Shown here: piece by piece, positions 1 to 8,013 of the stretch
How positions within the stretch are numbered: position 1 is the stretch's first letter
Layout: each line of letters starts with the position of its first letter
Source: Sphingobacteriia bacterium
Lineage (GTDB): Bacteria > Bacteroidota > Bacteroidia > Chitinophagales > Chitinophagaceae
NCBI GenBank assembly: GCA_004294465.1
Contig: REAV01000086.1
Span: 1-15,798 of the forward strand
Reading direction: 5' to 3'
DNA: 15,798 nucleotides
Notes under the pieces: model-generated
Database searches by the model: none
Told to the model about the DNA's origin: nothing
The model's input: the letters and a program-made list of their open reading frames with translations, nothing else
Program-made: the position numbers and the translations under genes

Positions 1-246
1 AAAGAAATGTGGAGTATGAGGATCTTTCTCTGTATCGCTGTATGCATGATGCATTCTATGTAAAATTGCATATGCTCTTGCATTTAGATAGGAAGTACCT
101 TGTGTGATCCAGGTATACATATACCAAAATTTTTCCCAGAACTTATTCATCGTAAACATTTTATGAGCAGAATACCGATGTAAATAAAAGGTTTGACCAA
201 ACAAAGAAAGATACCAATGAGATATGAGAAAAAATACAATGATCAT
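1..246 (-). CDS. Acyl-CoA (delta-9-type) fatty acid desaturase, N-terminal part (truncated by window edge)
   Basis: Integral-membrane, di-iron fatty acid desaturase that would introduce a double bond into an acyl chain and so adjust membrane fluidity. Translation of the minus strand gives 82 residues that stay open to the window edge. A hydrophobic N-terminus leads into the first histidine box HRYSAH (residues 23-28) and the second box HRMHH (63-67), followed by [12 protein letters not shown], typical of Bacteroidota acyl-CoA desaturases. The third histidine box lies outside the window. An in-frame ATG also occurs at 297, preceded directly by a stop. I prefer 246 because the protein then starts with the family-like [16 protein letters not shown], and because a -7-like element (AATCTTTG read on the minus strand, 275-282) would place transcription initiation downstream of the earlier ATG. 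Family assignment is firm; exact substrate is not. Confidence 0.9.
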   Translation of the reverse strand, partial: MIIVFFLISHWYLSLFGQTFYLHRYSAHKMFTMNKFWEKFWYMYTWITQGTSYLNARAYAILHRMHHAYSDTEKDPHTPHFF

Positions 247-274
247 ATTGACTAAGTAGTTAAAATTAAGATTG

Positions 275-282
275 CAAAGATT
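275..282 (-). promoter_or_regulatory. Possible -7 element for the desaturase
   Basis: On the minus strand this reads AATCTTTG, one base off the Bacteroidota -7 consensus TAnnTTTG. It lies about 28 bases upstream of the preferred ATG at 246. I found no convincing -33 TTTG at the right distance, so the call is weak. Confidence 0.25.
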
Positions 283-356
283 ACCCTTAATGGGCATTTA
301 AAAAAACTTTGTTAAAGCAAACGCTAAAATGGTCTGTTAATATTATACATAACCTG

Positions 357-854
357 TTAAACATCTTCTTGTTTGAAAGATAGTGTTAAACTTTCGATGG
401 TCGATTTCACTTTTCTATATTGTATACCTGCTGTATCAAGCATGCGTTTAGATGCTTTGGTGGTATCTGTTCCTTCGTATTTATCAGACAAGTAAACCAC
501 TTCTGAAATACCAGACTGAATTATGGCTTTGGTACATTCATTACAAGGAAATAAAGCAGTATAAATAATGCAGTTTTTTAAATTGATTCCTATATTATTT
601 AAAATGGCATTCAATTCGGCATGGCATACATAGGGATATTTGGTGTCGAGAAATTCCCCTGTTTTACTCCATGGAAATTCATCATCGATGCATCCGATCG
701 GAAGTCCGTTATACCCAGTACCAACTATTTTTTGTTGATCGTTTACTATGCAAGCTCCTACTTGCGTATTAGGATCTTTGGATCGACAACCACTTAATAA
801 AGCAATTCCCATAAAGTATTCATCCCAGGAGATATAATCTTGTCGCTTTTTCAA
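357..854 (-). CDS. dCMP deaminase family protein (ComEB-like zinc deaminase)
   Basis: Cytosolic zinc-dependent deaminase of the cytidine/deoxycytidylate deaminase fold. The family converts dCMP to dUMP, feeding dTMP synthesis. The 165-aa product shows the opening WDEYFMGIALL (10-20), then SKDPNTQVGACIV, then the catalytic HAE motif (His78, Glu80) and the zinc-binding PCNEC (Cys104, Cys107), all in the expected order and spacing. Length fits the family (about 140-170 aa). The start codon is TTG (852-854): an in-frame stop TAG lies three codons upstream and the next ATG would remove conserved sequence, so TTG is the only reasonable start. The desaturase follows about 110 bases downstream on the same strand but is functionally unrelated. 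Substrate specificity within the family (dCMP versus related nucleotides) is inferred. Confidence 0.9.
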   Translation of the reverse strand: MKKRQDYISWDEYFMGIALLSGCRSKDPNTQVGACIVNDQQKIVGTGYNGLPIGCIDDEFPWSKTGEFLDTKYPYVCHAELNAILNNIGINLKNCIIYTALFPCNECTKAIIQSGISEVVYLSDKYEGTDTTKASKRMLDTAGIQYRKVKSTIESLTLSFKQEDV

Positions 855-956
855 ATAATGCTATTAAGGCCTCTAAAATAGTATTAATTCTTGCCAATTT
901 TCACCCGTTCTTGGGTTTTCCAAAGAATGATTGTGCTTCCATATTTGTTAAAAAAT

Positions 957-969
957 AGCCATAATGGCT
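957..969. repeat. Perfect 13-bp palindrome in the divergent dCMP deaminase / RND operon region
   Basis: AGCCAT-A-ATGGCT, a perfect inverted repeat with 6-base arms and one central base. It lies in the 183-bp divergent intergenic region, about 70 bp upstream of the RND adaptor start and 40 bp upstream of its putative -7 element. It could be an operator for the pump, but no regulator gene adjoins the operon and short palindromes arise by chance. Confidence 0.3.
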
Positions 970-1009
970 TGCTTTTTGTATCTAAAACTTTAAAAAAAGA
1001 TTAAAAACA

Positions 1010-1017
1010 TATATTCG
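1010..1017 (+). promoter_or_regulatory. Putative -7 element of the RND efflux operon
   Basis: TATATTCG matches the Bacteroidota -7 consensus TAnnTTTG at all but one position. It is followed by CACC and, 20 bases later, by the adaptor ATG, implying a short leader. No clear TTTG -33 box sits 19-21 bases upstream; CTTT around 988-991 is the nearest. Confidence 0.35.
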
Positions 1018-1037
1018 CACCTTAAAAAAAGCTTAAA

Positions 1038-2168
1038 ATGAATAAATGTTATTGGACAATCGCATTGGCACTTACCTCGATTGCTTTCTCAGTAGGATGT
1101 TCCAACATTAAAAATGAACAAGAAAAGGAGAGTTATCCCAATATTCCTGTTGTAACAGTTGTTCAAAAAGATACTATCCTGAAAACTGATTATGTTTCAG
1201 ACATTCAGGCAATCAAAAACGTTGAAATTCGAGCCAGGGTTCAAGGATTTCTCGAAAACATTTTAGTAGATGAAGGGCAAGAAGTAAAAAAAGGACAATC
1301 CCTTTTTAAAATAAATGATCAAGAACTAAAAACAGAGCTTGCAAGATCTAAGGCCAATGTTTCGAATGCAATGGCTGAAACGAAGTCTGCAGAGTTAGAA
1401 CTGAATAGAACAGAAGTCTTGGTAAATAAAAACATCATTTCGAAAACTGAATATGAACTCGCTGCTGCTAAACTAAAAGCAACAAAAGCTAAATTAGATG
1501 AAGCCTATTCTATTCAAAAAAATGCAGAAACTAAACTTTCATACACCATCATTAAAGCTCCATTTGATGGAATAATAGATCGCATTCCATTAAAAATTGG
1601 AAGCTTAATCGACCCAGGTGCTTTATTAACTACTATTTCGGATATCAAGCAGGTATACGCCTATTTTCATGTGTCTGAAAATGAATACTTACAATATAAA
1701 AAATCGGTAAATAAAATAACACATCAAAGAAATCCGCTTCAGTTGATATTATCAGACGCTACAGAATATCCGTATTTAGGGAAAATAGAAACGATTGATG
1801 GAGAATTCAACGACAATACTGGTGCAATAGCATTCAGAGCTAAGTTTCCTAATCCAAACAAATTGCTAAAGCATGGCGCTTCTGGTAAAGTAAGAATTAC
1901 AACAGATGTTGAAAAAGCTGTATTAATTCCACAAAAAGCTGGTTTCGAAATTCAAGATAAAAACTATGTTTTTGTGGTTGATAAAGACAATAAAATTATG
2001 ATGCGTCCATTTTTTACAACAAGACGAGTGGCCCAATTTTATATCGTTGATAAAGGTCTTAAGCCAGGTGATAAAATAGTATATGAGGGAATACAAAATA
2101 TAAAACAAGGAGATAAAATTAATCCTCAATTAAAAAATGTTGACAGCATAATGCGTTTAGAAGAATAG
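1038..2168 (+). CDS. RND efflux periplasmic adaptor subunit (MexA/AcrA-type membrane fusion lipoprotein)
   Basis: Periplasmic adaptor that bridges the inner-membrane RND pump and the outer-membrane channel of a tripartite multidrug exporter. The 376-aa product starts with a lipoprotein signal peptide ending in a lipobox-like SVG-C (Cys21 would be lipidated). Then come the first half of the barrel-sandwich/lipoyl domain (about 62-94, containing VQGFLENILVDEGQEVKKGQ), an alanine/lysine-rich alpha-helical hairpin (about 95-168), the second lipoyl half (APFDGIIDRIPLKIGS, 174-189), then beta-barrel and membrane-proximal domains. Length is normal for the family. It is the first gene of an operon, 41 bp ahead of the pump gene. 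No TetR- or MarR-type repressor adjoins the operon. Transported substrates cannot be deduced. Confidence 0.95.
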   Translation: MNKCYWTIALALTSIAFSVGCSNIKNEQEKESYPNIPVVTVVQKDTILKTDYVSDIQAIKNVEIRARVQGFLENILVDEGQEVKKGQSLFKINDQELKTELARSKANVSNAMAETKSAELELNRTEVLVNKNIISKTEYELAAAKLKATKAKLDEAYSIQKNAETKLSYTIIKAPFDGIIDRIPLKIGSLIDPGALLTTISDIKQVYAYFHVSENEYLQYKKSVNKITHQRNPLQLILSDATEYPYLGKIETIDGEFNDNTGAIAFRAKFPNPNKLLKHGASGKVRITTDVEKAVLIPQKAGFEIQDKNYVFVVDKDNKIMMRPFFTTRRVAQFYIVDKGLKPGDKIVYEGIQNIKQGDKINPQLKNVDSIMRLEE

Positions 2169-2209
2169 AGCTCAACACTTGATTTATTTAGTACAATAAT
2201 TACTCCTAT

Positions 2210-5200
2210 ATGTTTGAAATATTTATTAGAAGACCAATACTATCCTTAGTTATATCAATTATTATCACGTTGCTTGGTGTGCTGGCGCTGTTTTCATTAC
2301 CAGTTACACAATTTCCTGATATTGTTCCCCCATCGGTTACCGTAACTGCAAAATATACAGGTGCCAATGCAGAAGTTTGTGCAAAAGCAGTTGCAACTCC
2401 ATTAGAAAGAGCAATTAATGGTGTTCCAGGAATGACCTATATGTCTTCTGTCTCCAGTAATAATGGTATCACTTTGATTACAATCGCTTTTAAAGTGGGC
2501 ATTGATCCGGATGTTGCAGCAGTAAACGTTCAAAACCGTGTTACAACTGTATTAGATGAGTTACCCGAAGAAGTCATTAAAGCAGGTGTTACAACAGAAA
2601 AGGATGTAAACAGTATGTTGTTGTATCTCAATGTAACAAGTAAAGACACATCAGCAGATGAACAATTTATTTACAATTTTACCGACATCAATATTTTACA
2701 AGAATTAAAAAGAATTGATGGGGTAGGCTTTGCTGAAATAATGGGGCAGAAAGAATATTCTATGAGGGTATGGCTAAAACCTGATAGAATGCTGGCTTAC
2801 AATGTATCAGCGCAAGATGTTGTAAACGCTTTACGAAATCAAAATGTTGAAGCAGCGCCTGGTAAAACAGGGGAAAGTTCTGGAAAATCTATTCAAAGCC
2901 TTCAATATATTTTACGATATACAGGAAAATTTGATAAGCCAATTCAATACCAGAATATAGTTATTAGATCTGAAACCAATGGTTCAATTTTATACCTTAA
3001 AGATATTGCAGATATTGAACTTGGGGCAAATACTTATAGTATGATTTCTAAAACAGATGGAAGACCTTCTGCTTCTATCATGTTAAAACAAAGACCTGGT
3101 TCTAATGCAAAAGAAGTAATTGAAAAGGTAAAAAATAGAATGGCAGAGTTGAAAGAAACCAGCTTTCCGCCAGGAATGGAATACAATTTTGCGTATGATG
3201 TTTCAAGATTTCTCAACGCCTCTATAAAAGAAGTTATCAAAACATTGATTGAGGCTTTTATTCTGGTATTCATCATTGTATTTATCTTTTTGCAAGACTT
3301 TAGGTCTACATTAATCCCTGCATTGGCTGTTCCTGTTGCACTAGTAGGTACACTTGCTTTTATGCTAGTTATGGGCTTCTCTATTAATCTACTAACCCTA
3401 TTTGCACTTGTTTTAGCAATAGGAATTGTTGTAGATAATGCTATTGTAGTGGTTGAAGCTGTTCATGTAAAAATGACTGAACAACATTTGTCTCCAATGG
3501 ACGCTACTATTTCTGCTATGAAAGAAATTAGTGGTGCAGTAATTGCCATCACTATGGTCATGTCTGCGGTATTTATTCCTGTTGCATTTTTATCGGGTCC
3601 TGTTGGTGTGTTTTATAGACAATTTTCTTTAACGCTTGCAGTATCCATTATTATTTCTGGATTGAATGCGCTAACGCTTACGCCAGCTTTATGTGCATTA
3701 TTAATTAAACACACACACCAGGAAAAACACAAGGGTATTCTAGGACGTTTTTTTAATGGGTTTAACAAACGCTACAATAATGTTGAAAATAAATATATAA
3801 AGCTGGTAGCATTAATTGCCAAAAAAAGAATCATTACAATTGCACTTGTGATCTTTTTTATTGCTGGAACCGCTGGCGTTCAACAAATACTTCCTGGAGG
3901 ATTTATTCCCACAGAAGATCAAGGAATTATTTATGTAAATATTTCAACACCAGCAGGGGCAACTGTTGAAAGAACAGAAAAAGTATTAATAGAATTAGAA
4001 GCAGCTATTAAATCGGTTCCTGCAGTTGAAAATTTAACTACTTTATCTGGATACAGTTTAATTACAGAAGCAGCTGGTGCATCATTTGGTATGATGATGA
4101 TTAATTTAAAACCATGGCAGGATAGAAAAGAAACAGTAAAAGAATTGATTCCTATACTAAAAGAAAAAACAAAACATATTAATGATGCGGCTATAGAATT
4201 TATGCCTCCTCCTACTGTTCCGGGATTTGGAAATACGAGTGGGTTTGAATTGCGCATTATCGATAAAACAGGAAGCGGAGATTTACAAAAAACTGCAACA
4301 GTAACAAACCAGTTAATTGAAAAGATAAAAAAAGGTGGGGTAGTAAATAGTACTTATACCAGCTTCGATCCAAATTTTCCACAGTATCTTATAAATATTG
4401 ATTATGCAATGGCTGCTAAAAAAGGGGTTACAGTAGATAATGCGATGAGCGATTTACAAACCCTAATTGGAAGTTTTTATGCTACCAATTTTATACGATT
4501 TGGTCAAATGTATAAAGTAATGGTTCAGGCATATCCCGAATTTAGAGCAAAGCCAACTGATTTATTAAATCTGTATGTAAAAAATGATCGTGGAGAAATG
4601 GTATCCTACTCAACATTTATAACTATTGAGCGAGTGTATGGTCCTGAGCAACTTACCCGATACAATATGTATACTGCAGCAATGGTTAATGGAGACGCAG
4701 CACCAGGATATAGCAGTGGTGAAGCCATAAAATCAATCGAAAAAATTGCAAAAGAAAATTTACCAAGAGGCTATGGCTATGAATGGTCTGGTATAACAAG
4801 AGATCAGGTAGCATCTGGAAGTCAAGCAGTTGGTATATTTCTTATTTGCTTGATTTTTATTTATTTAATTCTTTCTGCACAATATGAAAGCTTCATCATG
4901 CCCTTGGCTGTTATTTTCTCTTTACCAACAGGGGTATTCGGTGCATTTCTATCATTAAAATTGGTGGGCTTAGAAAACAATATATATGCGCAAGTGGCAT
5001 TGGTAATGCTCATTGGATTATTAGGAAAAAATGCGATATTAATTATTGAATATGCTATGCTCAGAAGAAGTCAAGGATTGAGCATCATTGAAGCGGCCAA
5101 AGAAGGAGCATTATCTAGGCTTCGCCCAATTTTAATGACATCATTTGCATTTATTGCTGGTCTTATTCCACTTTGTATAGCGAGTGGTGCAGGAGCAATT

Positions 5201-5335
5201 GGCAATAGATCCATTGGAACCGCATCGGCTGGTGGTATGCTGTTTGGAACATTGTTTGGTGTATTAATCATTCCAGGGCTTTACGTGGTTTTTGCTCAGC
5301 TATCTGAATATATTTCTAAAAGAAAAACTATTTAA
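2210..5335 (+). CDS. RND efflux pump permease subunit (HAE1 family, AcrB/MexB-like)
   Basis: Inner-membrane, proton-driven drug exporter, the engine of the tripartite pump. Its 1041 aa is the usual HAE1 length. It begins MFEIFIRRPILSLV with TM1, then the first periplasmic porter domain, then TM2-TM6 (about 340-495), a second periplasmic domain and TM8-TM12. Proton-relay positions can be located: TM4 reads GIVVDNAIVVVE, so Asp409 matches AcrB Asp407, but the next residue is Asn410 where AcrB has Asp408. The TM10 lysine is present (GLLGKNAILI, Lys940, the same number as AcrB), as is the TM11 stretch RLRPILMTS. Flanked by adaptor and outer-membrane factor genes in the classic order. The HAE1 call is strong; the Asp-to-Asn change is discussed as a finding. 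Confidence 0.97.
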   Translation: MFEIFIRRPILSLVISIIITLLGVLALFSLPVTQFPDIVPPSVTVTAKYTGANAEVCAKAVATPLERAINGVPGMTYMSSVSSNNGITLITIAFKVGIDPDVAAVNVQNRVTTVLDELPEEVIKAGVTTEKDVNSMLLYLNVTSKDTSADEQFIYNFTDINILQELKRIDGVGFAEIMGQKEYSMRVWLKPDRMLAYNVSAQDVVNALRNQNVEAAPGKTGESSGKSIQSLQYILRYTGKFDKPIQYQNIVIRSETNGSILYLKDIADIELGANTYSMISKTDGRPSASIMLKQRPGSNAKEVIEKVKNRMAELKETSFPPGMEYNFAYDVSRFLNASIKEVIKTLIEAFILVFIIVFIFLQDFRSTLIPALAVPVALVGTLAFMLVMGFSINLLTLFALVLAIGIVVDNAIVVVEAVHVKMTEQHLSPMDATISAMKEISGAVIAITMVMSAVFIPVAFLSGPVGVFYRQFSLTLAVSIIISGLNALTLTPALCALLIKHTHQEKHKGILGRFFNGFNKRYNNVENKYIKLVALIAKKRIITIALVIFFIAGTAGVQQILPGGFIPTEDQGIIYVNISTPAGATVERTEKVLIELEAAIKSVPAVENLTTLSGYSLITEAAGASFGMMMINLKPWQDRKETVKELIPILKEKTKHINDAAIEFMPPPTVPGFGNTSGFELRIIDKTGSGDLQKTATVTNQLIEKIKKGGVVNSTYTSFDPNFPQYLINIDYAMAAKKGVTVDNAMSDLQTLIGSFYATNFIRFGQMYKVMVQAYPEFRAKPTDLLNLYVKNDRGEMVSYSTFITIERVYGPEQLTRYNMYTAAMVNGDAAPGYSSGEAIKSIEKIAKENLPRGYGYEWSGITRDQVASGSQAVGIFLICLIFIYLILSAQYESFIMPLAVIFSLPTGVFGAFLSLKLVGLENNIYAQVALVMLIGLLGKNAILIIEYAMLRRSQGLSIIEAAKEGALSRLRPILMTSFAFIAGLIPLCIASGAGAIGNRSIGTASAGGMLFGTLFGVLIIPGLYVVFAQLSEYISKRKTI

Positions 5336-5358
5336 AATTCCATATAACTCGTTTTTTA

Positions 5359-6798
5359 ATGAAAAAGAAAATTATAATTCTCTATATTATTTCATTTGTT
5401 TGTTTAATTGAATTTGCTTGTAAACCGCCAGCAAAAACAGTATTACCCGACAATAACGCTATTCCTACAACTTATCAAGGAAACTATGATAGTACCAATT
5501 TTGGAACAATTTCTTATAAAGATTTTTTTGGAAACGAAGACTTGGTTCAATTAATTGATACAGCTTTAAAATACAACTTTGATATTCAAATAGCAATTCA
5601 AAGAATTTCTATGGCCAACAATAATTGGCTAATAAGTAAAGGCTTAACTAAACCTGTAGTTAATGGAGTTGTTTCGGGTAGTGTAGAGAAATTTGGTGAT
5701 TATACTATGAATGGTTTGGGAAATTATGATATGAATTTATCTCCCAATATCAATAAAAATCAACAAATACCAATTGTGATGCCAGATATGTTTCTGGGTT
5801 TTAGAAGTAACTGGGAAATTGATATATGGAACAAATTATCCTTTACTAAAAAAGCAGCATTTACACGATACAGGGCTAGCTTAAAAGAAAAACAATGGAT
5901 AACAACACAAATAGTCGCTCAAGTATCATTCTTGTATTTTGATCTATTGGCTTTAGATAGAGAAATTTTAATACTAGAAAAAAATATTGAATTACAAGAA
6001 AAGGCTTTAGAAATTGTTTTTGCTCAAAAACAAGGAGGAAGAGCAACAGAGTTAGCGGTTCAACAATTTCAAGCACAAATACTCAATACAAAAAGTATTC
6101 TTTACACCATTAAACAATCAATTGTTGAAACAGAGAATGCAATAAAGATCTTAACAGGAAAAAACCAGTTAACCATTAATAGAAAAAGAGATATATACGA
6201 GTATGTTTTACCCTCAATGATAAATGCTGGAATTCCAAGTCAATTACTTCAACAAAGACCAGATATTCAATCTGCTGAGTTGCAATTAGAAGCAACCGGG
6301 TTTGATATAGAAGCCAGCAGAAAAGCGTTTTTGCCTTCGTTAAATATCACTTCATTCATAGCACTCAATTCATTTAACCCTTCATTTTTATTAAGCCCTG
6401 AATCTCTTGCTTTTGGACTCTTGGGTGGATTAACAACTCCATTGCTAAATAAAAGTTTATTGAAAGGAAATTATGAAAAAAACAAAACTGCTCAATTAGA
6501 AGCATATTATACCTACCAAAAAACTATTTTGATTGCAGTTCAAGAAGTCCAAACTATCTTAAAAGGAATTGAGAACTATCAAAAAATTTATTCTTATAAA
6601 TTAGAGGAGTCTAAAAATTTACAATTGGCTGTAAGTACTTCAAAAGATCTATACATGACTGGATTTGCATCTTATTTAGAAGTGATTGCTGCACAAAGAG
6701 GTGCATTAGATTCTGAATTAGAATCTATAAAAAACAAGAAGATGATCTTTACTCAGTTAGTTGGTTTGTACAAATCACTTGGTGGAGGATGGCAGTAA
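5359..6798 (+). CDS. TolC-like outer-membrane efflux channel (NodT/OprM-type lipoprotein)
   Basis: Outer-membrane factor that completes the tripartite RND exporter by forming the channel-tunnel to the outside. The 479-aa product has a lipoprotein signal peptide with lipobox IEFA-C (Cys21). Two structural repeats of the OEP family follow: an N-terminal one containing the helical region LKEKQWITTQIVAQVSFLYF and a C-terminal one opening with LLQQRPDIQSAELQLEA, the family hallmark 'RPDI' segment. The end, SYLEVIAAQRGALDSELESI...LYKSLGGGWQ, is the characteristic NodT/CusC-type C-terminus. It lies 23 bp after the pump gene, so the three genes are surely one transcript. It converges on the response regulator gene with only 9 bp between stops and no recognisable terminator. 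Confidence 0.95.
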   Translation: MKKKIIILYIISFVCLIEFACKPPAKTVLPDNNAIPTTYQGNYDSTNFGTISYKDFFGNEDLVQLIDTALKYNFDIQIAIQRISMANNNWLISKGLTKPVVNGVVSGSVEKFGDYTMNGLGNYDMNLSPNINKNQQIPIVMPDMFLGFRSNWEIDIWNKLSFTKKAAFTRYRASLKEKQWITTQIVAQVSFLYFDLLALDREILILEKNIELQEKALEIVFAQKQGGRATELAVQQFQAQILNTKSILYTIKQSIVETENAIKILTGKNQLTINRKRDIYEYVLPSMINAGIPSQLLQQRPDIQSAELQLEATGFDIEASRKAFLPSLNITSFIALNSFNPSFLLSPESLAFGLLGGLTTPLLNKSLLKGNYEKNKTAQLEAYYTYQKTILIAVQEVQTILKGIENYQKIYSYKLEESKNLQLAVSTSKDLYMTGFASYLEVIAAQRGALDSELESIKNKKMIFTQLVGLYKSLGGGWQ

Positions 6799-6807
6799 TT
6801 TAGAAAC

Positions 6808-7464
6808 TTACTTTTTATAAATCCCTGAATCATATGCATAGGTAATTAAACCAGCAATACTTTTTACATTCATTTTTTCTAGAATTCTGGTACGATGTCC
6901 TTCTACCGTTCTTTTACTCAAATGTAGTTGCATCGCAATTTCTTTACTCGTAAATTCTTTACAGATTAAACGAATGATATCTAATTCTCTTTCAGTAAAA
7001 GTGGCCGAAGTTTTTTCAGGTAACTTATAATTTCTAGCAACAATTTCGGTAAGTCGCTGAGTAATTTCCTTACAGAAATATGGTTTATGCTGATTAACTG
7101 TTTCGATGGCTTCCTTTATTTCATACGCTTCTGCGGTTTTTACCAAATACCCTATTGCACCAGACTCCAACATATGTAAAATCAAATCATCTTTTACATA
7201 AGCACTCAAGGCAATTACTTTGCTATTGGGTATTAGTTTATTTAATTCTTTTGTAGCAGATATACCATCTAATACAGGCATTTTAATATCAGTAATGATA
7301 ACATCTGGTTTTTGTAACAAAGCTTTCTCAATTAATTCTTCACCATTCGATGCCTCATCCAATAATTCAACTCCTTGCATATCTTTAATAAGTGCAGTTA
7401 AGCCAATTCTAAATACTCGTTGATCATCTGCAATGATTACTTTAATGGGGTTTGGATTTGCCAA
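6808..7464 (-). CDS. Orphan NarL/FixJ-family response regulator (REC + LuxR-type HTH)
   Basis: Cytoplasmic two-component transcription factor. The REC domain (about 7-125) shows the acidic pair Asp13-Asp14, phospho-acceptor Asp59 (DVIITDIKMP), switch Ser87 and conserved Lys109 (YLVKTAE), so it should be phosphorylatable. The C-terminal LuxR/GerE helix-turn-helix (about 153-215) contains FTERELDIIRLICKEFTSKEIA and LSKRTVEGHRTRILEKM. At 218 aa it is full length. The start is TTG (7462-7464): an in-frame TAA occurs five codons upstream and no ATG precedes the REC core. No histidine kinase gene lies within the window, so its partner is elsewhere. It converges on the RND operon; control of that operon is possible but unsupported. 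A -7-like TATACTTG on the minus strand lies near 7540-7547, unproven. Confidence 0.93.
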   Translation of the reverse strand: MANPNPIKVIIADDQRVFRIGLTALIKDMQGVELLDEASNGEELIEKALLQKPDVIITDIKMPVLDGISATKELNKLIPNSKVIALSAYVKDDLILHMLESGAIGYLVKTAEAYEIKEAIETVNQHKPYFCKEITQRLTEIVARNYKLPEKTSATFTERELDIIRLICKEFTSKEIAMQLHLSKRTVEGHRTRILEKMNVKSIAGLITYAYDSGIYKK

Positions 7465-7591
7465 AGAAAAGGTGGATTAATGATTTGAATTGTTTTATAA
7501 TTATTATTAGCAATATGTAGTAATTATATGTTTATGTCACAAGTATAATTACTTGAACTTAAGGGTGTTTTCACGGTATTTAAACTTTTCT

Positions 7592-7819
7592 TTAAAATTT
7601 GAGCCCTTTAAGCAATACATCTGGCTCAACGTCTAGCCCTTTAGAAATAACCACTAAAGTAGTAAACGCAATATTTATTTTACCTTTTTCTATTCTCTGC
7701 AAATGAGCATATTCCATACCTGCTTCATTGGCAAGCCCATGCACAGTCAACCCCTTTGCCTTTCTTACTTCAGTTATTCGGGCAGCCAATTTCAACTTAC
7801 AAGACCTCTTGTCGACCAT
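7592..7819 (-). CDS. Small XRE-family helix-turn-helix transcriptional regulator
   Basis: DNA-binding protein of the Cro/CI (HTH_3) type. The 75-aa product is almost all HTH: about residues 12-67, containing RITEVRKAKGLTVHGLANEA, followed by the recognition helix region YAHLQRIEKGK and the closing hydrophobic helix TLVVISKGLDVEPDVLL. No sensor, metal-binding or toxin-linked domain is visible, so it resembles the many stand-alone XRE regulators of Bacteroidota. The ATG start at 7819 lies 31 bp downstream of a perfect 22-bp palindrome (7851-7872), the natural candidate for its own operator. Targets are unknown; no HipA- or RelE-like partner adjoins it. Confidence 0.88.
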   Translation of the reverse strand: MVDKRSCKLKLAARITEVRKAKGLTVHGLANEAGMEYAHLQRIEKGKINIAFTTLVVISKGLDVEPDVLLKGLKF

Positions 7820-7850
7820 GGCACCAAGGTCAATTTAATATGTAAATTCA

Positions 7851-7872
7851 TTGGCGTATGAACATACGCCAA
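7851..7872. promoter_or_regulatory. Perfect palindrome upstream of the XRE gene, probable operator
   Basis: Arms TTGGCGTATG (7851-7860) and CATACGCCAA (7863-7872) are perfect reverse complements separated by AA. It is GC-rich compared with its AT-rich surroundings. On the minus strand it falls between a TTTG (-33-like) and a degenerate -7 (TGAATTTA, 19 bases away), which is where a repressor site for the XRE gene would sit. On the plus strand it is followed four bases later by a run of seven T (7878-7884), so it could also fold as a terminator, but no plus-strand gene ends here. Binding by the adjacent XRE protein is inferred. Confidence 0.6.
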
Positions 7873-7923
7873 AATGCTTTTTTTAGTACTTTGCTACCAG
7901 AATATAAAACTGCTAAACATAGA

Positions 7924-8010
7924 ATGATGATCTCCAATCAAACAAAAAACTGGATTTTATATGCATTGATTATGCAAATAATAAATGGAGTAGCCAATAA
8001 ATCACATTAA
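7924..8010 (+). CDS. Possible small ORF (28 aa) divergent from the XRE gene
   Basis: ATG ATG start at 7924-7929, TAA stop at 8008-8010, 28 codons. The peptide has a polar N-terminus (MMISNQTKN), a hydrophobic middle (WILYALIMQII) and a short polar tail (NGVANKSH), a shape seen in tiny membrane peptides. The frame stays open upstream, so an earlier TTG start (7891) is possible. A -7-like sequence, TACTTTG (7887-7893), lies 30 bases before the ATG. It occupies the gap between the XRE gene and the hydrolase gene and ends 4 bp from the hydrolase stop. No homologue is recognised, no Shine-Dalgarno is visible, and it may be chance. Confidence 0.25.
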   Translation: MMISNQTKNWILYALIMQIINGVANKSH

Positions 8011-8013
8011 TGA

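Noticed and set aside
3931..4257. 108-codon open frame on the minus strand inside the RND pump gene
   Set aside because: It lies wholly opposite a strongly conserved HAE1 coding region, has no family motif and no promoter or start signal; an antisense shadow.
6799..6807. Bidirectional terminator between the outer-membrane factor and response regulator genes
   Set aside because: Only nine bases separate the stops and no stem can be drawn there.
6808..7464. Response regulator as the controller of the adjacent RND operon
   Set aside because: It is convergent, not divergent or in the operon, and there is no shared binding site; adjacency alone does not support it.
7851..7890. Palindrome plus T run as a plus-strand terminator
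   Set aside because: No plus-strand gene ends here and the T run starts several bases after the stem; an operator for the XRE gene fits better.
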